Source of the DNA: Paracoccaceae bacterium
GTDB taxonomy: Bacteria; Pseudomonadota; Alphaproteobacteria; Rhodobacterales; Rhodobacteraceae
DNA: 5,399 nucleotides
Direction of reading: 5' to 3'
Assembly: GCA_009922885.1 (NCBI GenBank)
Contig: RFUP01000179.1
Location: 1-5,399, forward strand
A model generated the notes under the pieces. It saw only the letters and a program-made list of their open reading frames with translations. It ran no database searches and was not told the DNA's origin. The translations under genes were made by a program, and so were the position numbers. Of the stretch, positions 1 to 5,399 are shown piece by piece; the first letter of the stretch is position 1; the number at the start of each line of letters is the position of its first letter.

Positions 1-1214
1 CCGCCTTGGGCGAAGAGCACGTCGTCTCCGGCGCCGCCGTCGATGGTATCGTTGCCGTCATTTCCGAGGATCAGATCGTCAGCGGCGCTCCCCGTGAGGA
101 TATCGTTGGTGGCGCTGCCTGTGATCGGGGTGGCCAGATGGGTGGTGGCAAGGAAGAATTGAGTGAGACCGTGGTTCGAGCCGGCCACGAAAACCTGCAC
201 TTCACTGGCGAATTTCGCTGTGGTGATGGCGGTGATGTTGGTGAGGGTTTGGCCCGTAACCTGCGGGAGCGCTTGGTGATGGAGGAAACGCCCATCTGGC
301 AGGAGTTCAAGGAGGGAGAGGCCATCATCTCCGCCACCTGCGATCAGAAATCCGCGATCGGAAGCCGAGAATCCCGCCACGGCATCGACGCGCCCGAAGC
401 GAGTGGCGAGGCTGTCGAGCACATGGTCGGTGACATACATCACGCCGAGTGCGTTCACTCTGAGCGCAGTGAGGCTATTGGAGAGCATGCCGCTGACGAC
501 GGCGAAAGTGGTGCCTTGAACAGTGACGCTGGCCATACCGTCGAGGCCGCCGATCCAGAGGCCCTCTTTCGCGCCGATGGTGTCTGCCAAGGTGAGGCTG
601 CCATCCGCCGCGAGCCGGAAAGTGGAGAGTGCGCCTTCTGCCTGTGAGGCGGTGAGAACATAGCGGGCATTGCCGATGGTCAGTTCGATCATGTCAGCGA
701 CATCGGCAAGTGCCGATTTCGGTGTGTCGGTTTCCGTTTGCGCCAGGGTGGTGTTGCCGGAGAGCACGCCGATGTAGCGTTTTATCCCTTCGGTGCCGAT
801 CGCGCCCATGAGGAGTTGCCCGTTTCCAGCGGGGGCGAGGAGCGTGGTGGCACCGGAGTAGCTGCTTGCCGAAAGGAAGATTGAACTGCCCAGCGCCCCG
901 TTTGCGGAGATCGCGAAGCTTTCGACATGGCCGCTGCCGGCTTCGGAGACGAGAAGCCGGGATTGCCCGTTGAGCGTGATCCACGCGATGTCATCCAGCA
1001 GAAACCCGGAGCCACGCCCCGGCACCAGCCAGCTTCCGACCGATTGGGCGGTGCCTCCCTCGCGGAGCGTGAGACCCGTGAGCGCGCCAAAGGCTTTGGA
1101 GCCTGCGTAAAGAATGGCCTCTGTTCCGAGAAAGACCAGTTCGAAGGCAGATAGCCCCCCGAGATAGGGCATTCCCGGTGATGTAAGCGCGGCGCGGAAC
1201 TGCAGCTTTGGCAT
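1..1214 (-). CDS. RTX calcium-binding protein with N-terminal beta-propeller-like domain (3' end off window)
   Basis: This reading frame is open from an ATG at 1214 to the window edge, giving 404 complete codons and no stop, so the C-terminus is missing. The start has GGAGG six bases upstream. The N-terminus has no Sec signal or membrane segment, which fits RTX proteins exported by type I secretion through a C-terminal signal (family knowledge). Residues about 24-360 form roughly seven repeats of 45-55 residues. Each has a hydrophobic strand, a Gly/Ser turn, a second strand and often a polar-Gly turn, for example LLVSEAGSGHVESFAIS (87-103), YVLTASQAEGALSTFRLA (185-202) and FLIAGGGDDGLSLLELL (289-305). 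This suggests a beta-propeller. Residues 366-401 are four contiguous RTX nonapeptides that would bind calcium once outside the cell. The gene lies 89 bases downstream of the glycosyltransferase on the same strand. Its function is unknown; surface attachment or polymer binding is a guess. The RTX assignment is firm, the propeller is likely. Confidence 0.9.
   Translation of the reverse strand, partial: MPKLQFRAALTSPGMPYLGGLSAFELVFLGTEAILYAGSKAFGALTGLTLREGGTAQSVGSWLVPGRGSGFLLDDIAWITLNGQSRLLVSEAGSGHVESFAISANGALGSSIFLSASSYSGATTLLAPAGNGQLLMGAIGTEGIKRYIGVLSGNTTLAQTETDTPKSALADVADMIELTIGNARYVLTASQAEGALSTFRLAADGSLTLADTIGAKEGLWIGGLDGMASVTVQGTTFAVVSGMLSNSLTALRVNALGVMYVTDHVLDSLATRFGRVDAVAGFSASDRGFLIAGGGDDGLSLLELLPDGRFLHHQALPQVTGQTLTNITAITTAKFASEVQVFVAGSNHGLTQFFLATTHLATPITGSATNDILTGSAADDLILGNDGNDTIDGGAGDDVLFAQG
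12..119 (-). repeat. Four tandem RTX nonapeptide repeats (coding)
   Basis: Residues 366-401 of the left-hand protein break exactly into four nine-residue units: GSATNDILT, GSAADDLIL, GNDGNDTID and GGAGDDVLF. They fit the RTX consensus GGxGxDxUx (U = large hydrophobic) better with each successive unit. The first two are degenerate at the Gly positions, and the last two carry the full Asp/Asn/Gly ligand set. This pattern is normal for the N-terminal edge of a parallel beta-roll, so more repeats are expected beyond the window edge. Confidence 0.93.
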
Positions 1215-1218
1215 GGTG

Positions 1219-1237
1219 ACCCTCCATTGCGGAGGAC
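1219..1237 (-). promoter_or_regulatory. Hairpin covering the RTX gene Shine-Dalgarno
   Basis: In the minus-strand transcript, CCUCC (1235-1231) and GGAGG (1225-1221) are perfectly complementary around a five-base loop, GCAAU. The stem extends outward by a U-G and a G-U wobble to seven pairs. The 3' arm is the Shine-Dalgarno itself, ending six bases before the ATG at 1214. When folded, it would hide the ribosome binding site. The pairing is seen directly; a regulatory role, such as translational repression or temperature sensing, is inference. Confidence 0.5.
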
Positions 1238-1240
1238 ACT

Positions 1241-1259
1241 CGCCCGAGAGCCGCCCGAG
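1241..1259 (-). repeat. Direct repeat CTCGGGCG, two copies, 11-base period
   Basis: CTCGGGCG occurs on the minus strand at 1259-1252 and again at 1248-1241, with starts 11 bases apart, about one turn of the helix. The GGGCG of either copy can pair with the CGCCC lying upstream in the transcript (inside 1268-1264), so two alternative stems are possible. It may be a chance repeat in GC-rich DNA. Confidence 0.4.
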
Positions 1260-1303
1260 GCAGGGGCGAAATCATGACCAAGGTATGAACAAAGATGCAG
1301 ATT

Positions 1304-2254
1304 TTAACGATTGATTACCCGCCTCCTCTTCGCGGCGTGGAGGGTGTTCAGGGCGATTTGCAGCCATGGGTTCCGGCTGAGATATTCGGGGGTGATTTGG
1401 CCTGTGCGGAACTGTTGAAGGTGCTCGTAGGCGAAGGGGGTGAGCCGGTTGCGGGAGGCAAATAACGCATCCGCCTGTGCTGAAGCCCAAGAGTGATAGG
1501 TGCCGTCGACCAACCATTTAAGGCGCTGAAGCCCCGCGCGCAGACCGAAACCCGCGCCGATCAGGTTATGGCGGTGCTGGCGGTAAAGCACCTGTGGCAC
1601 AGGATCGAGAAGTGCCGTTCCACCGCATCCTAAAACGAGTTGGCAGAGCCACCAGTCATGGAAGGGAGGAATAGTATCGAGATCGCGAAGGGCAAAACGG
1701 GCCAGCCGCGCAGCAGCTCCGTTCAAGAGGATTGTGTTTCCGGCAGCAGGATTTTGCCGCAAGGAGGAGGGGAAGTCCGGCATGAAGGGATAGACCTTAA
1801 TTGGCCCTTTTGGTGCGAGTTTCCGATTGGTGACGATGCGGGCACCAGCATACAGCGCGGGCGTTTCACGCGGCAGGCCCATCAGGGCACGGCGGGCGCG
1901 CGCGAGTTTTTCTGGCATCCAGACATCGTCCTGATCGCACAGCGCCAAGGCACCCGGAGGGGCGGAGGAGATCAGGCTCAGAACATTGGCGGCAGCCCCA
2001 CGCCCTGGGCCGCGCAAAATGCGCACCCGAAACGGAGCGCGCGCCGCGAAGCTGTGAAGATAGGCCAAAGTGCTATCCGTCGAGCCATCATCCGACACCA
2101 GAAGGCAATCTGGAAGACGTGTTTGGGCGAGCAGACTTTCGAGTTGTTCTTGGAGAAACGCGCTCCCGTTCAAGGTGGGCATCAACACGGATATTCGCGC
2201 ACCGTGTTTCGCCAAGCCAGAGTGTTTCGAAGTTGCGGGCGTCAGCGCAGCCAT
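1304..2254 (-). CDS. Family 2 glycosyltransferase (rhamnosyltransferase-like)
   Basis: This 316-residue protein probably transfers a sugar from a nucleotide-sugar donor to a growing surface polysaccharide on the cytoplasmic side of the inner membrane. The GT-A fold markers are in order: ISVLMPTLNG (21-30) as the first strand, DDGSTDS (55-61) for nucleotide binding, CDQDD (106-110) with the metal-binding DxD-type motif, then HDWW (199-202) and YRQH (224-227) with a following Asn. HDWW and YRQH are typical of the RgpB/RfbF-like rhamnosyltransferase branch, so rhamnose is a reasonable but unproven donor. There is no membrane segment, and the length is normal for this branch. The ATG at 2254 lies 13 bases inside the end of the ATPase gene and is preceded by GAGGTGAG, suggesting translational coupling. 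The family assignment is firm; donor and linkage are unknown. Confidence 0.92.
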   Translation of the reverse strand: MAALTPATSKHSGLAKHGARISVLMPTLNGSAFLQEQLESLLAQTRLPDCLLVSDDGSTDSTLAYLHSFAARAPFRVRILRGPGRGAAANVLSLISSAPPGALALCDQDDVWMPEKLARARRALMGLPRETPALYAGARIVTNRKLAPKGPIKVYPFMPDFPSSLRQNPAAGNTILLNGAAARLARFALRDLDTIPPFHDWWLCQLVLGCGGTALLDPVPQVLYRQHRHNLIGAGFGLRAGLQRLKWLVDGTYHSWASAQADALFASRNRLTPFAYEHLQQFRTGQITPEYLSRNPWLQIALNTLHAAKRRRVINR

Positions 2255-2919
2255 GGCGGCAACTCACCTCGCTGCAGGTATTGGTGGTGCTCGATGGCGC
2301 GCTCGATGCGTTGGTAGAAGAAGAGTCTGCCGTTTTCGAGCACGGCGCCGGGGCCGCAGATGCGCCGCAAGAGGTCGAGAGAATGGGAGACAACGATGGC
2401 CCCTGCCCCTTCCATCCGTTGCGCCAGCATCGCTTCGCTCTTGTCGCGGAAGGCTGCATCGCCAACGGACGTGACCTCGTCGATCAGATAGGTATCGAAG
2501 GGGACTGCCATGGAAAGACCGAAGGCAAGGCGCGCGCGCATCCCAGCAGAATAGGTCCGGACTGGTTGGCGCATGTAGCGCCCGAGATCTGCAAAGCGCT
2601 GAACGAAATCGAGGAGCGCGCCACTGTCTTGGCCATAGAGGCGGGCGACGAACCGCGCGTTTTCCTCACCGGTCAGATCGGGGTGAAAGCTGCCCTGAAA
2701 TCCGACCGGCCAGCTGACCCGGCCTAGCCTGCGTATTTCGCCGCTATCGGGCCGCATCAGGCCCGCCATGAGTTTGAGGAGCGACGATTTTCCAGCGCCG
2801 TTCCGCCCGATTAGCCCAAGGCACTGGCCTGCGGGAAAACACGCCGTGAGATCCCGGGCCACGGTTTGCCTGGTGCCCCGCGCGCGGTAGGATTTATTGA
2901 CATTGAGAAAGGTGATCAT
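2242..2919 (-). CDS. kpsT: Capsule polysaccharide ABC exporter, ATP-binding subunit (KpsT family)
   Basis: This 225-residue protein is the cytoplasmic ATPase that powers polysaccharide export across the inner membrane with a KpsM-type permease. Visible motifs are Walker A GRNGAGKS (38-45), a Q-loop region around VGFQGSFHPDLTG (72-84), ABC signature YSAGM (123-127), Walker B DTYLIDE (142-148), D-loop SVGD (151-154) and H-loop His179 in VVSHS. The short size, the WPVGFQG segment and the SAGM rather than SGGQ signature are characteristic of the KpsT/CtrD/BexA branch. It starts six bases after the KpsE-like stop and overlaps the glycosyltransferase start, so the three genes are almost certainly one operon. 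No strong Shine-Dalgarno precedes the ATG, so coupling to the upstream gene is likely. Its probable partner permease lies on the opposite strand at 4272-5042. Confidence 0.95.
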   Translation of the reverse strand: MITFLNVNKSYRARGTRQTVARDLTACFPAGQCLGLIGRNGAGKSSLLKLMAGLMRPDSGEIRRLGRVSWPVGFQGSFHPDLTGEENARFVARLYGQDSGALLDFVQRFADLGRYMRQPVRTYSAGMRARLAFGLSMAVPFDTYLIDEVTSVGDAAFRDKSEAMLAQRMEGAGAIVVSHSLDLLRRICGPGAVLENGRLFFYQRIERAIEHHQYLQRGELPPWLR

Positions 2920-2925
2920 CTGGTT

Positions 2926-4191
2926 TCACAGCCTGTCTCTTAGGCCATAGGCCGCCAGCGAAATAACTGCCCAGAGAAGAAATGCGGCACCGAAAATCAG
3001 GCCGAGCATCAAGGCGCGCCGGGGGGCGATGGCGCTTTCGGGCGCAATCGGCTCTTCATAGACGGCAAGATACCTTGCCTGCCGCCTAGCATCCGCCCGC
3101 GCTACCTCTTCGGCCGCCAATGCGGCGACATATGCTTGTTCGGCAAACTCGAGATCGACGGAAACGGCCTCGAACGCGGCCAGAATGCGGGCACAATCCC
3201 GGCTGGCGACGCCGCCGAACTTTTCGCGTTCGGCCGCAATCCGCGCTTCGAGAACGGCGATGCGTTTTTTGGTTTGCCCGATGCGGGCGGCGGAAACATC
3301 GCCGTTGCGCGCCGTGCGCAGGCTTTCAGCATCGCTCTGCAAAAAGGCCAGAGTAACCGTTTCTTCAGCCAGGCGTTGCTGGAGATCGGCCAGAACGCCC
3401 ATTTCACTGGCGACATCGGCGGAGGGGTCAATGATCCGGCTTTCTGCGCGGTAGGCGGACATGGCTTTGCGGGCTTCCCGCAGGCGAAACGCCGCACGTT
3501 CGCTTTCTTCCCGGCTGGAGCGAAGTGCTTCTTCCTTCGCCTGCTGCGAGAGCCTGTTGACCAAGGACGCGCTTTCGATCCGGATGGCCTCCGCGATAAG
3601 GGCCGCATCCCCCGGCGAAAAGGCGGCGACAGACACGCCAATCAAGCCGCTGCCGTGCCGCGTCGAGAAGCGAACCATGCGTCGCCAATAGGCCACCTGA
3701 TCCTCCAACCCGGCCTCCGGGGCTAGCGCGAACAGAGGATCATTCTGGGGGGCTGACCAGAGCGCGAGGAGCGGCACCCGTGCGCCGACCTTTTCCACGA
3801 TGGAGGTGGACAAGAGGAACTCTTCGAGGATGGCGCTGTCATTCGAACTGGTGCCGGAGAAGGCTGCGAGCGCGGGAATACCCTCCGAGAGCGCGGCCTT
3901 CCCCTCGGCCCGCACGGCGAAGCCGAGATGCGCCACGTAACGATCACTTGCGCGGGTGTAGAGATACCAGCCCGCCATTGCCGTGGGGAGCACGACGAGG
4001 GCCAGAAAGGAAAGGAGCAGCAGGGCATGGCGGAAGTGCAAATGCGCGGCCAAGGGCATCGCCCATCGGATTTTCTCTTTTGCCGGTGTTGGCGGGGCGA
4101 GCGGAACGAAGGGCGACGGCGGCGCATGCGGCCCGGGCAAGACGCGGGCGGTTCCGGGCGTTCCTGATCGATTTGCGAGAGAGTGCACCAT
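2926..4191 (-). CDS. kpsE: Capsule export inner-membrane/periplasmic adaptor (KpsE/CtrB, PCP-3 family)
   Basis: This 421-residue protein should span the periplasm and connect the ABC exporter to an outer-membrane channel. It has a Pro-rich, presumably cytoplasmic tail (1-40), a first membrane helix (about 55-79) followed by ASDRYVAHLGFAVR (81-94), and a large periplasmic region. Within this region are VAYWRRMVRFS (166-176), a predicted coiled coil rich in Glu, Arg and Ala from about 213 to 345 containing IIDPSADV (253-260), a Pro-containing segment PIAPESAIAP just before the end, and a second helix (about 393-415) ending GLRDRL. This two-helix layout without a kinase domain is the PCP-3/KpsE type. 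The ATG at 4191 follows a G-rich AGGGGGCAGG; Met45 is a weaker alternative start that would remove the Pro-rich tail. It is the first gene of the minus-strand operon. Confidence 0.93.
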   Translation of the reverse strand: MVHSLANRSGTPGTARVLPGPHAPPSPFVPLAPPTPAKEKIRWAMPLAAHLHFRHALLLLSFLALVVLPTAMAGWYLYTRASDRYVAHLGFAVRAEGKAALSEGIPALAAFSGTSSNDSAILEEFLLSTSIVEKVGARVPLLALWSAPQNDPLFALAPEAGLEDQVAYWRRMVRFSTRHGSGLIGVSVAAFSPGDAALIAEAIRIESASLVNRLSQQAKEEALRSSREESERAAFRLREARKAMSAYRAESRIIDPSADVASEMGVLADLQQRLAEETVTLAFLQSDAESLRTARNGDVSAARIGQTKKRIAVLEARIAAEREKFGGVASRDCARILAAFEAVSVDLEFAEQAYVAALAAEEVARADARRQARYLAVYEEPIAPESAIAPRRALMLGLIFGAAFLLWAVISLAAYGLRDRL

Positions 4192-4271
4192 CCTGCCCCC
4201 CTAAAGAGAATCTTCACCCCTCTTCGTTACCTCTCCAACCACCAACAATTGCCTAACGGAGGACGAAAGAA
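4192..4271. promoter_or_regulatory. Divergent intergenic region between kpsE-like and kpsM-like genes
   Basis: These 80 bases lie between two gene starts pointing away from each other, so both transcription units must have promoters here or overlapping the gene starts. I see no strong sigma-70 pair. A weak minus-strand candidate is TTGGAG with GAAGAT 17 bases downstream, matching the consensus at only three positions each. Because the space is so short, any regulator bound here could affect both halves of the exporter together. The region function is inferred from gene arrangement, not from recognised boxes. Confidence 0.5.
4258..4263 (+). promoter_or_regulatory. Ribosome binding site for kpsM-like gene (decides TTG start)
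   Basis: GGAGGA lies at the normal distance before TTG at 4272; nine bases separate GGAGG from the TTG. An in-frame TAA at 4254 rules out any earlier start, and no ATG or GTG occurs in frame before Met18. Starting at Met18 would leave only about a dozen residues before the conserved YLWAVIEP segment. The TTG start is therefore well supported. Confidence 0.8.
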
Positions 4272-5042
4272 TTGCAGCGATATGGCGCTTTCCGCTCGAT
4301 CACCGCCCTCATCCTGCGGGAAATGGCCAGCTCTGAGGGGCGGGTTTTTGGCGGTTATCTCTGGGCAGTGATCGAACCAGTTGCGGCCATCACACTGTTA
4401 ACACTTGTTTTTTCCGCAGCATTTCACAGCCCCCCGCTGGGCAGCGATTTCGCGATTTTCTATGCGTCAGGGTATTTGCCTTTCGCTTTGTATTCCGACC
4501 TCGCCCAGAAGGCGGGCGTGTCGTTGCGGTTCTCGCGCCCGCTTCTGGCCTATCCTGCCGCCAGTTGGATGGATGCGATTCTAGCGCGGATCATTCTTTG
4601 TGTGCTGACCCATGCGGTGGTGATTTTTCTCGTTCTCGGGGGGCTGGTTCTGCGCAGCCCGGATCACCTCAGCATCAGCCCGGCACCTCTCGTTGCAGGT
4701 TTCGGCCTCGTCGCTCTTTGGGGCGCAGGTCTTGGAATTCTGAACGCTTATCTGTTTGGGGCTTTCCCGATCTGGGAACGGCTTTGGGCAATTCTGGGGC
4801 GGCCACTCTTCCTGCTTTCCGGGGTTGTTTTCTTGCCGGAATCCGTGCCTGCCCCCTATGCAGACTGGCTCTCGCTCAATCCGATCCTCCATGGCGTCGG
4901 GCTTGTGCGTTCGGGATTATACGCGGGTTATTCTGTGGATTTCGTGCAGACCCTGCCCTTTGCCCTCAGTGCACTGCTGCCTGTAGCGCTCGGCCTCGGT
5001 TTTTTGACCTGCCATGCGCCGAAACTCCTGCACGAGAACTGA
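4272..5042 (+). CDS. kpsM: Capsule polysaccharide ABC exporter, permease subunit (KpsM family, ABC-2)
   Basis: This 256-residue inner-membrane protein forms the transmembrane path for the polysaccharide and pairs with a KpsT-type ATPase. It has a short N-terminal interfacial stretch containing LILREMASSEG (13-23), then the family hallmark YLWAVIEP (29-36) opening the first membrane helix. About six hydrophobic segments follow, near 31-51, 60-78, 101-126, 139-162, 172-188 and 228-247. The conserved loop LNPILHGVGLVRSGLY (202-217) before the last helix matches the KpsM/CtrC/BexB pattern, and the length equals the family norm. Translation starts at TTG with a good GGAGG. The gene is divergent from the ATPase and adaptor genes rather than in their operon, which is unusual, although the products should act as one complex. 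Family assignment is firm; use of the neighbouring ATPase is inferred from proximity. Confidence 0.94.
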   Translation: MQRYGAFRSITALILREMASSEGRVFGGYLWAVIEPVAAITLLTLVFSAAFHSPPLGSDFAIFYASGYLPFALYSDLAQKAGVSLRFSRPLLAYPAASWMDAILARIILCVLTHAVVIFLVLGGLVLRSPDHLSISPAPLVAGFGLVALWGAGLGILNAYLFGAFPIWERLWAILGRPLFLLSGVVFLPESVPAPYADWLSLNPILHGVGLVRSGLYAGYSVDFVQTLPFALSALLPVALGLGFLTCHAPKLLHEN

Positions 5043-5046
5043 TCGC

Positions 5047-5066
5047 GGAAACCTTCTGGAAACCTT
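5047..5066 (+). repeat. Direct repeat GGAAACCTT, two copies, 11-base period
   Basis: GGAAACCTT occurs at 5047-5055 and 5058-5066, separated by CT, so the copies start 11 bases apart on about the same helical face. They sit in the 62-base gap after the permease gene, 38 bases before the next start codon. This could be a tandem operator half-site or a chance duplication. No terminator hairpin is visible in the gap, so the two plus-strand genes may be cotranscribed. Confidence 0.45.
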
Positions 5067-5094
5067 GGACTGGTATCTGTGTTTGTGATCCTTT

Positions 5095-5099
5095 GGAGG
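5095..5099 (+). promoter_or_regulatory. Ribosome binding site for the right-hand gene
   Basis: GGAGG lies five bases before the ATG at 5105, which favours this start over the in-frame ATG at residue 10 and the upstream TTG at 5093. Confidence 0.75.
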
Positions 5100-5104
5100 C
5101 TGCG

Positions 5105-5399
5105 ATGGACTATCGGCTTTGGCTTGCACGCATGAGAAAGCTTGCGCAATTGGCATGGCTCGGGCCGGAAGAGCGCCATTATTCGCGCCTTGCCACGGCC
5201 AGCGGACTGTTTGATCCGGAGTTTTATCGCGGAGCGCATCCTTGGCTGCATCCACTGTTCCGGAAGGCGTCGCTGCGCCATTTCATTCTCTGGGGCGAAG
5301 AGATGGGGTTGCAGCCGAATCCGGATTTCTCGCCGGACACTTATTTGCGGCTCAACCCGGATGTCGCGGGGGCTGGCCAGCGGCCTTTCCTCCATTTCC
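5105..5399 (+). CDS. Putative polysaccharide glycosyltransferase or related protein, N-terminus only (3' end off window)
   Basis: Ninety-eight residues are visible, open to the window edge. After a basic, Leu-rich start (1-20) there are two copies of a motif: FDPEFYRGAHPWL...LRHFILWGEEMGLQPNP (36-73), then FSPDTYLRLNPDVAGAGQRPFLHF (75-98, cut by the edge). This matches the repeat of the general form F-D/S-P-x-x-Y-L-x-x-N-P-D-V-x-x-x-G-x-x-P-hhHahxxG-xxEG-x-x-P. From family knowledge, that repeat precedes the catalytic domain in many alphaproteobacterial glycosyltransferases and some other polysaccharide enzymes. The catalytic part lies outside the window, so the reaction cannot be named. Its position 62 bases after the permease gene and on the same strand suggests a role in making the exported polymer. 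The gene is firm, the repeat type is likely, and the enzyme class is inferred. Confidence 0.75.
   Translation, partial: MDYRLWLARMRKLAQLAWLGPEERHYSRLATASGLFDPEFYRGAHPWLHPLFRKASLRHFILWGEEMGLQPNPDFSPDTYLRLNPDVAGAGQRPFLHF

Larger units (their letters stand above)
1215..1303 (-). other. Leader/intergenic region between glycosyltransferase and RTX gene
   Basis: These 89 bases separate the glycosyltransferase stop from the RTX start on the same strand. The part nearest the glycosyltransferase is AT-richer than the genes and could hold a promoter, but I could not find a convincing -35/-10 pair. The middle part contains TCGCCC (1269-1264) complementary to GGGCGA (1245-1240), a six-pair stem with an 18-base loop. 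No U-tract follows it, so it is not an intrinsic terminator. Cotranscription of the RTX gene with the export operon therefore remains possible. Confidence 0.5.

Noticed and set aside
6..647. Long plus-strand open frame of 213 codons
   Set aside because: It lies opposite the RTX protein gene, which has recognisable RTX repeats in the other strand. Its own translation is rich in Glu, Gly and His with no domain or good ribosome binding site. It is an antisense shadow of GC-rich codons.
1240..1269. Possible intrinsic terminator between glycosyltransferase and RTX gene
   Set aside because: The six-pair stem has an 18-base loop and is followed by GUGUCC rather than a U-tract, so it does not fit a rho-independent terminator.
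1640..2317. Plus-strand open frame opposite the glycosyltransferase
   Set aside because: The minus strand carries all expected family 2 glycosyltransferase motifs. The plus-strand translation shows no motif or plausible start signal.
2119..2727. Plus-strand open frame opposite the ABC ATPase
   Set aside because: The minus strand carries Walker A, signature, Walker B and H-loop in order; the plus-strand product has no recognisable feature.
3136..3726. Plus-strand open frame opposite the KpsE-like gene
   Set aside because: It is an antisense shadow of the coiled-coil coding region, whose biased codons keep the opposite frame open.
4192..4271. Sigma-70 promoter boxes in the divergent region
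   Set aside because: Only weak partial matches were found on either strand; no specific box could be assigned, so only the region as a whole is reported.
4928..5395. Minus-strand open frame running across the permease end and the right-hand gene
   Set aside because: It overlaps two genes supported by family motifs and GGAGG sites on the plus strand; the Arg/Pro/Gln-rich product has no recognisable domain.

Overview
The window reads as part of a surface-polysaccharide (capsule) export and assembly locus from a GC-rich alphaproteobacterium, most likely a Rhodobacteraceae-type marine or soil bacterium. That placement is an inference. It rests on base composition, Shine-Dalgarno style (GGAGG), and the close resemblance of the chain-length/export protein to the Rhodobacterales version of the KpsE/CtrB family as I know it. 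No database search was possible.

Layout, left to right. (1) 1-1214, minus strand: the first 404 residues of a secreted calcium-binding protein. It has about seven beta-propeller-like repeats followed by four in-register RTX nonapeptides, and its C-terminus runs off the left edge. (2) 1215-1303: an 89-base leader/intergenic region with a hairpin that would cover the RTX gene's ribosome binding site. (3) 1304-2254, minus: a family 2 glycosyltransferase. (4) 2242-2919, minus: a KpsT-type ABC transporter ATPase, overlapping the glycosyltransferase by 13 bases. (5) 2926-4191, minus: a KpsE/CtrB-type inner-membrane polysaccharide co-polymerase/export adaptor, 6 bases upstream of the ATPase. (6) 4192-4271: a divergent intergenic region. 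(7) 4272-5042, plus: a KpsM-type ABC-2 permease starting at TTG. (8) 5105-5399, plus: the N-terminus of a protein with repeats of the kind found in polysaccharide glycosyltransferases, running off the right edge.

How the genes fit together. The permease (KpsM-like) and ATPase (KpsT-like) should form the inner-membrane ABC exporter for a lipid-linked or otherwise finished polysaccharide. The KpsE-like protein should bridge the periplasm toward an outer-membrane export channel (KpsD/CtrA/Wza type), which is not in this window. The family 2 glycosyltransferase and the truncated right-hand protein probably build or modify the polymer. The RTX/propeller protein is on the same strand and directly downstream of the glycosyltransferase. 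It has no Sec signal peptide and is probably exported by a type I system.

The main oddities are these: the two halves of one ABC exporter sit in divergent transcription units; an RTX propeller protein is placed at the tail of the export operon; its ribosome binding site is covered by a hairpin; and short direct repeats with an 11-base period occur in two gene leaders. I see no mobile element, tRNA, rRNA, CRISPR array or clear intrinsic terminator, and nothing that amounts to a clearly new system.
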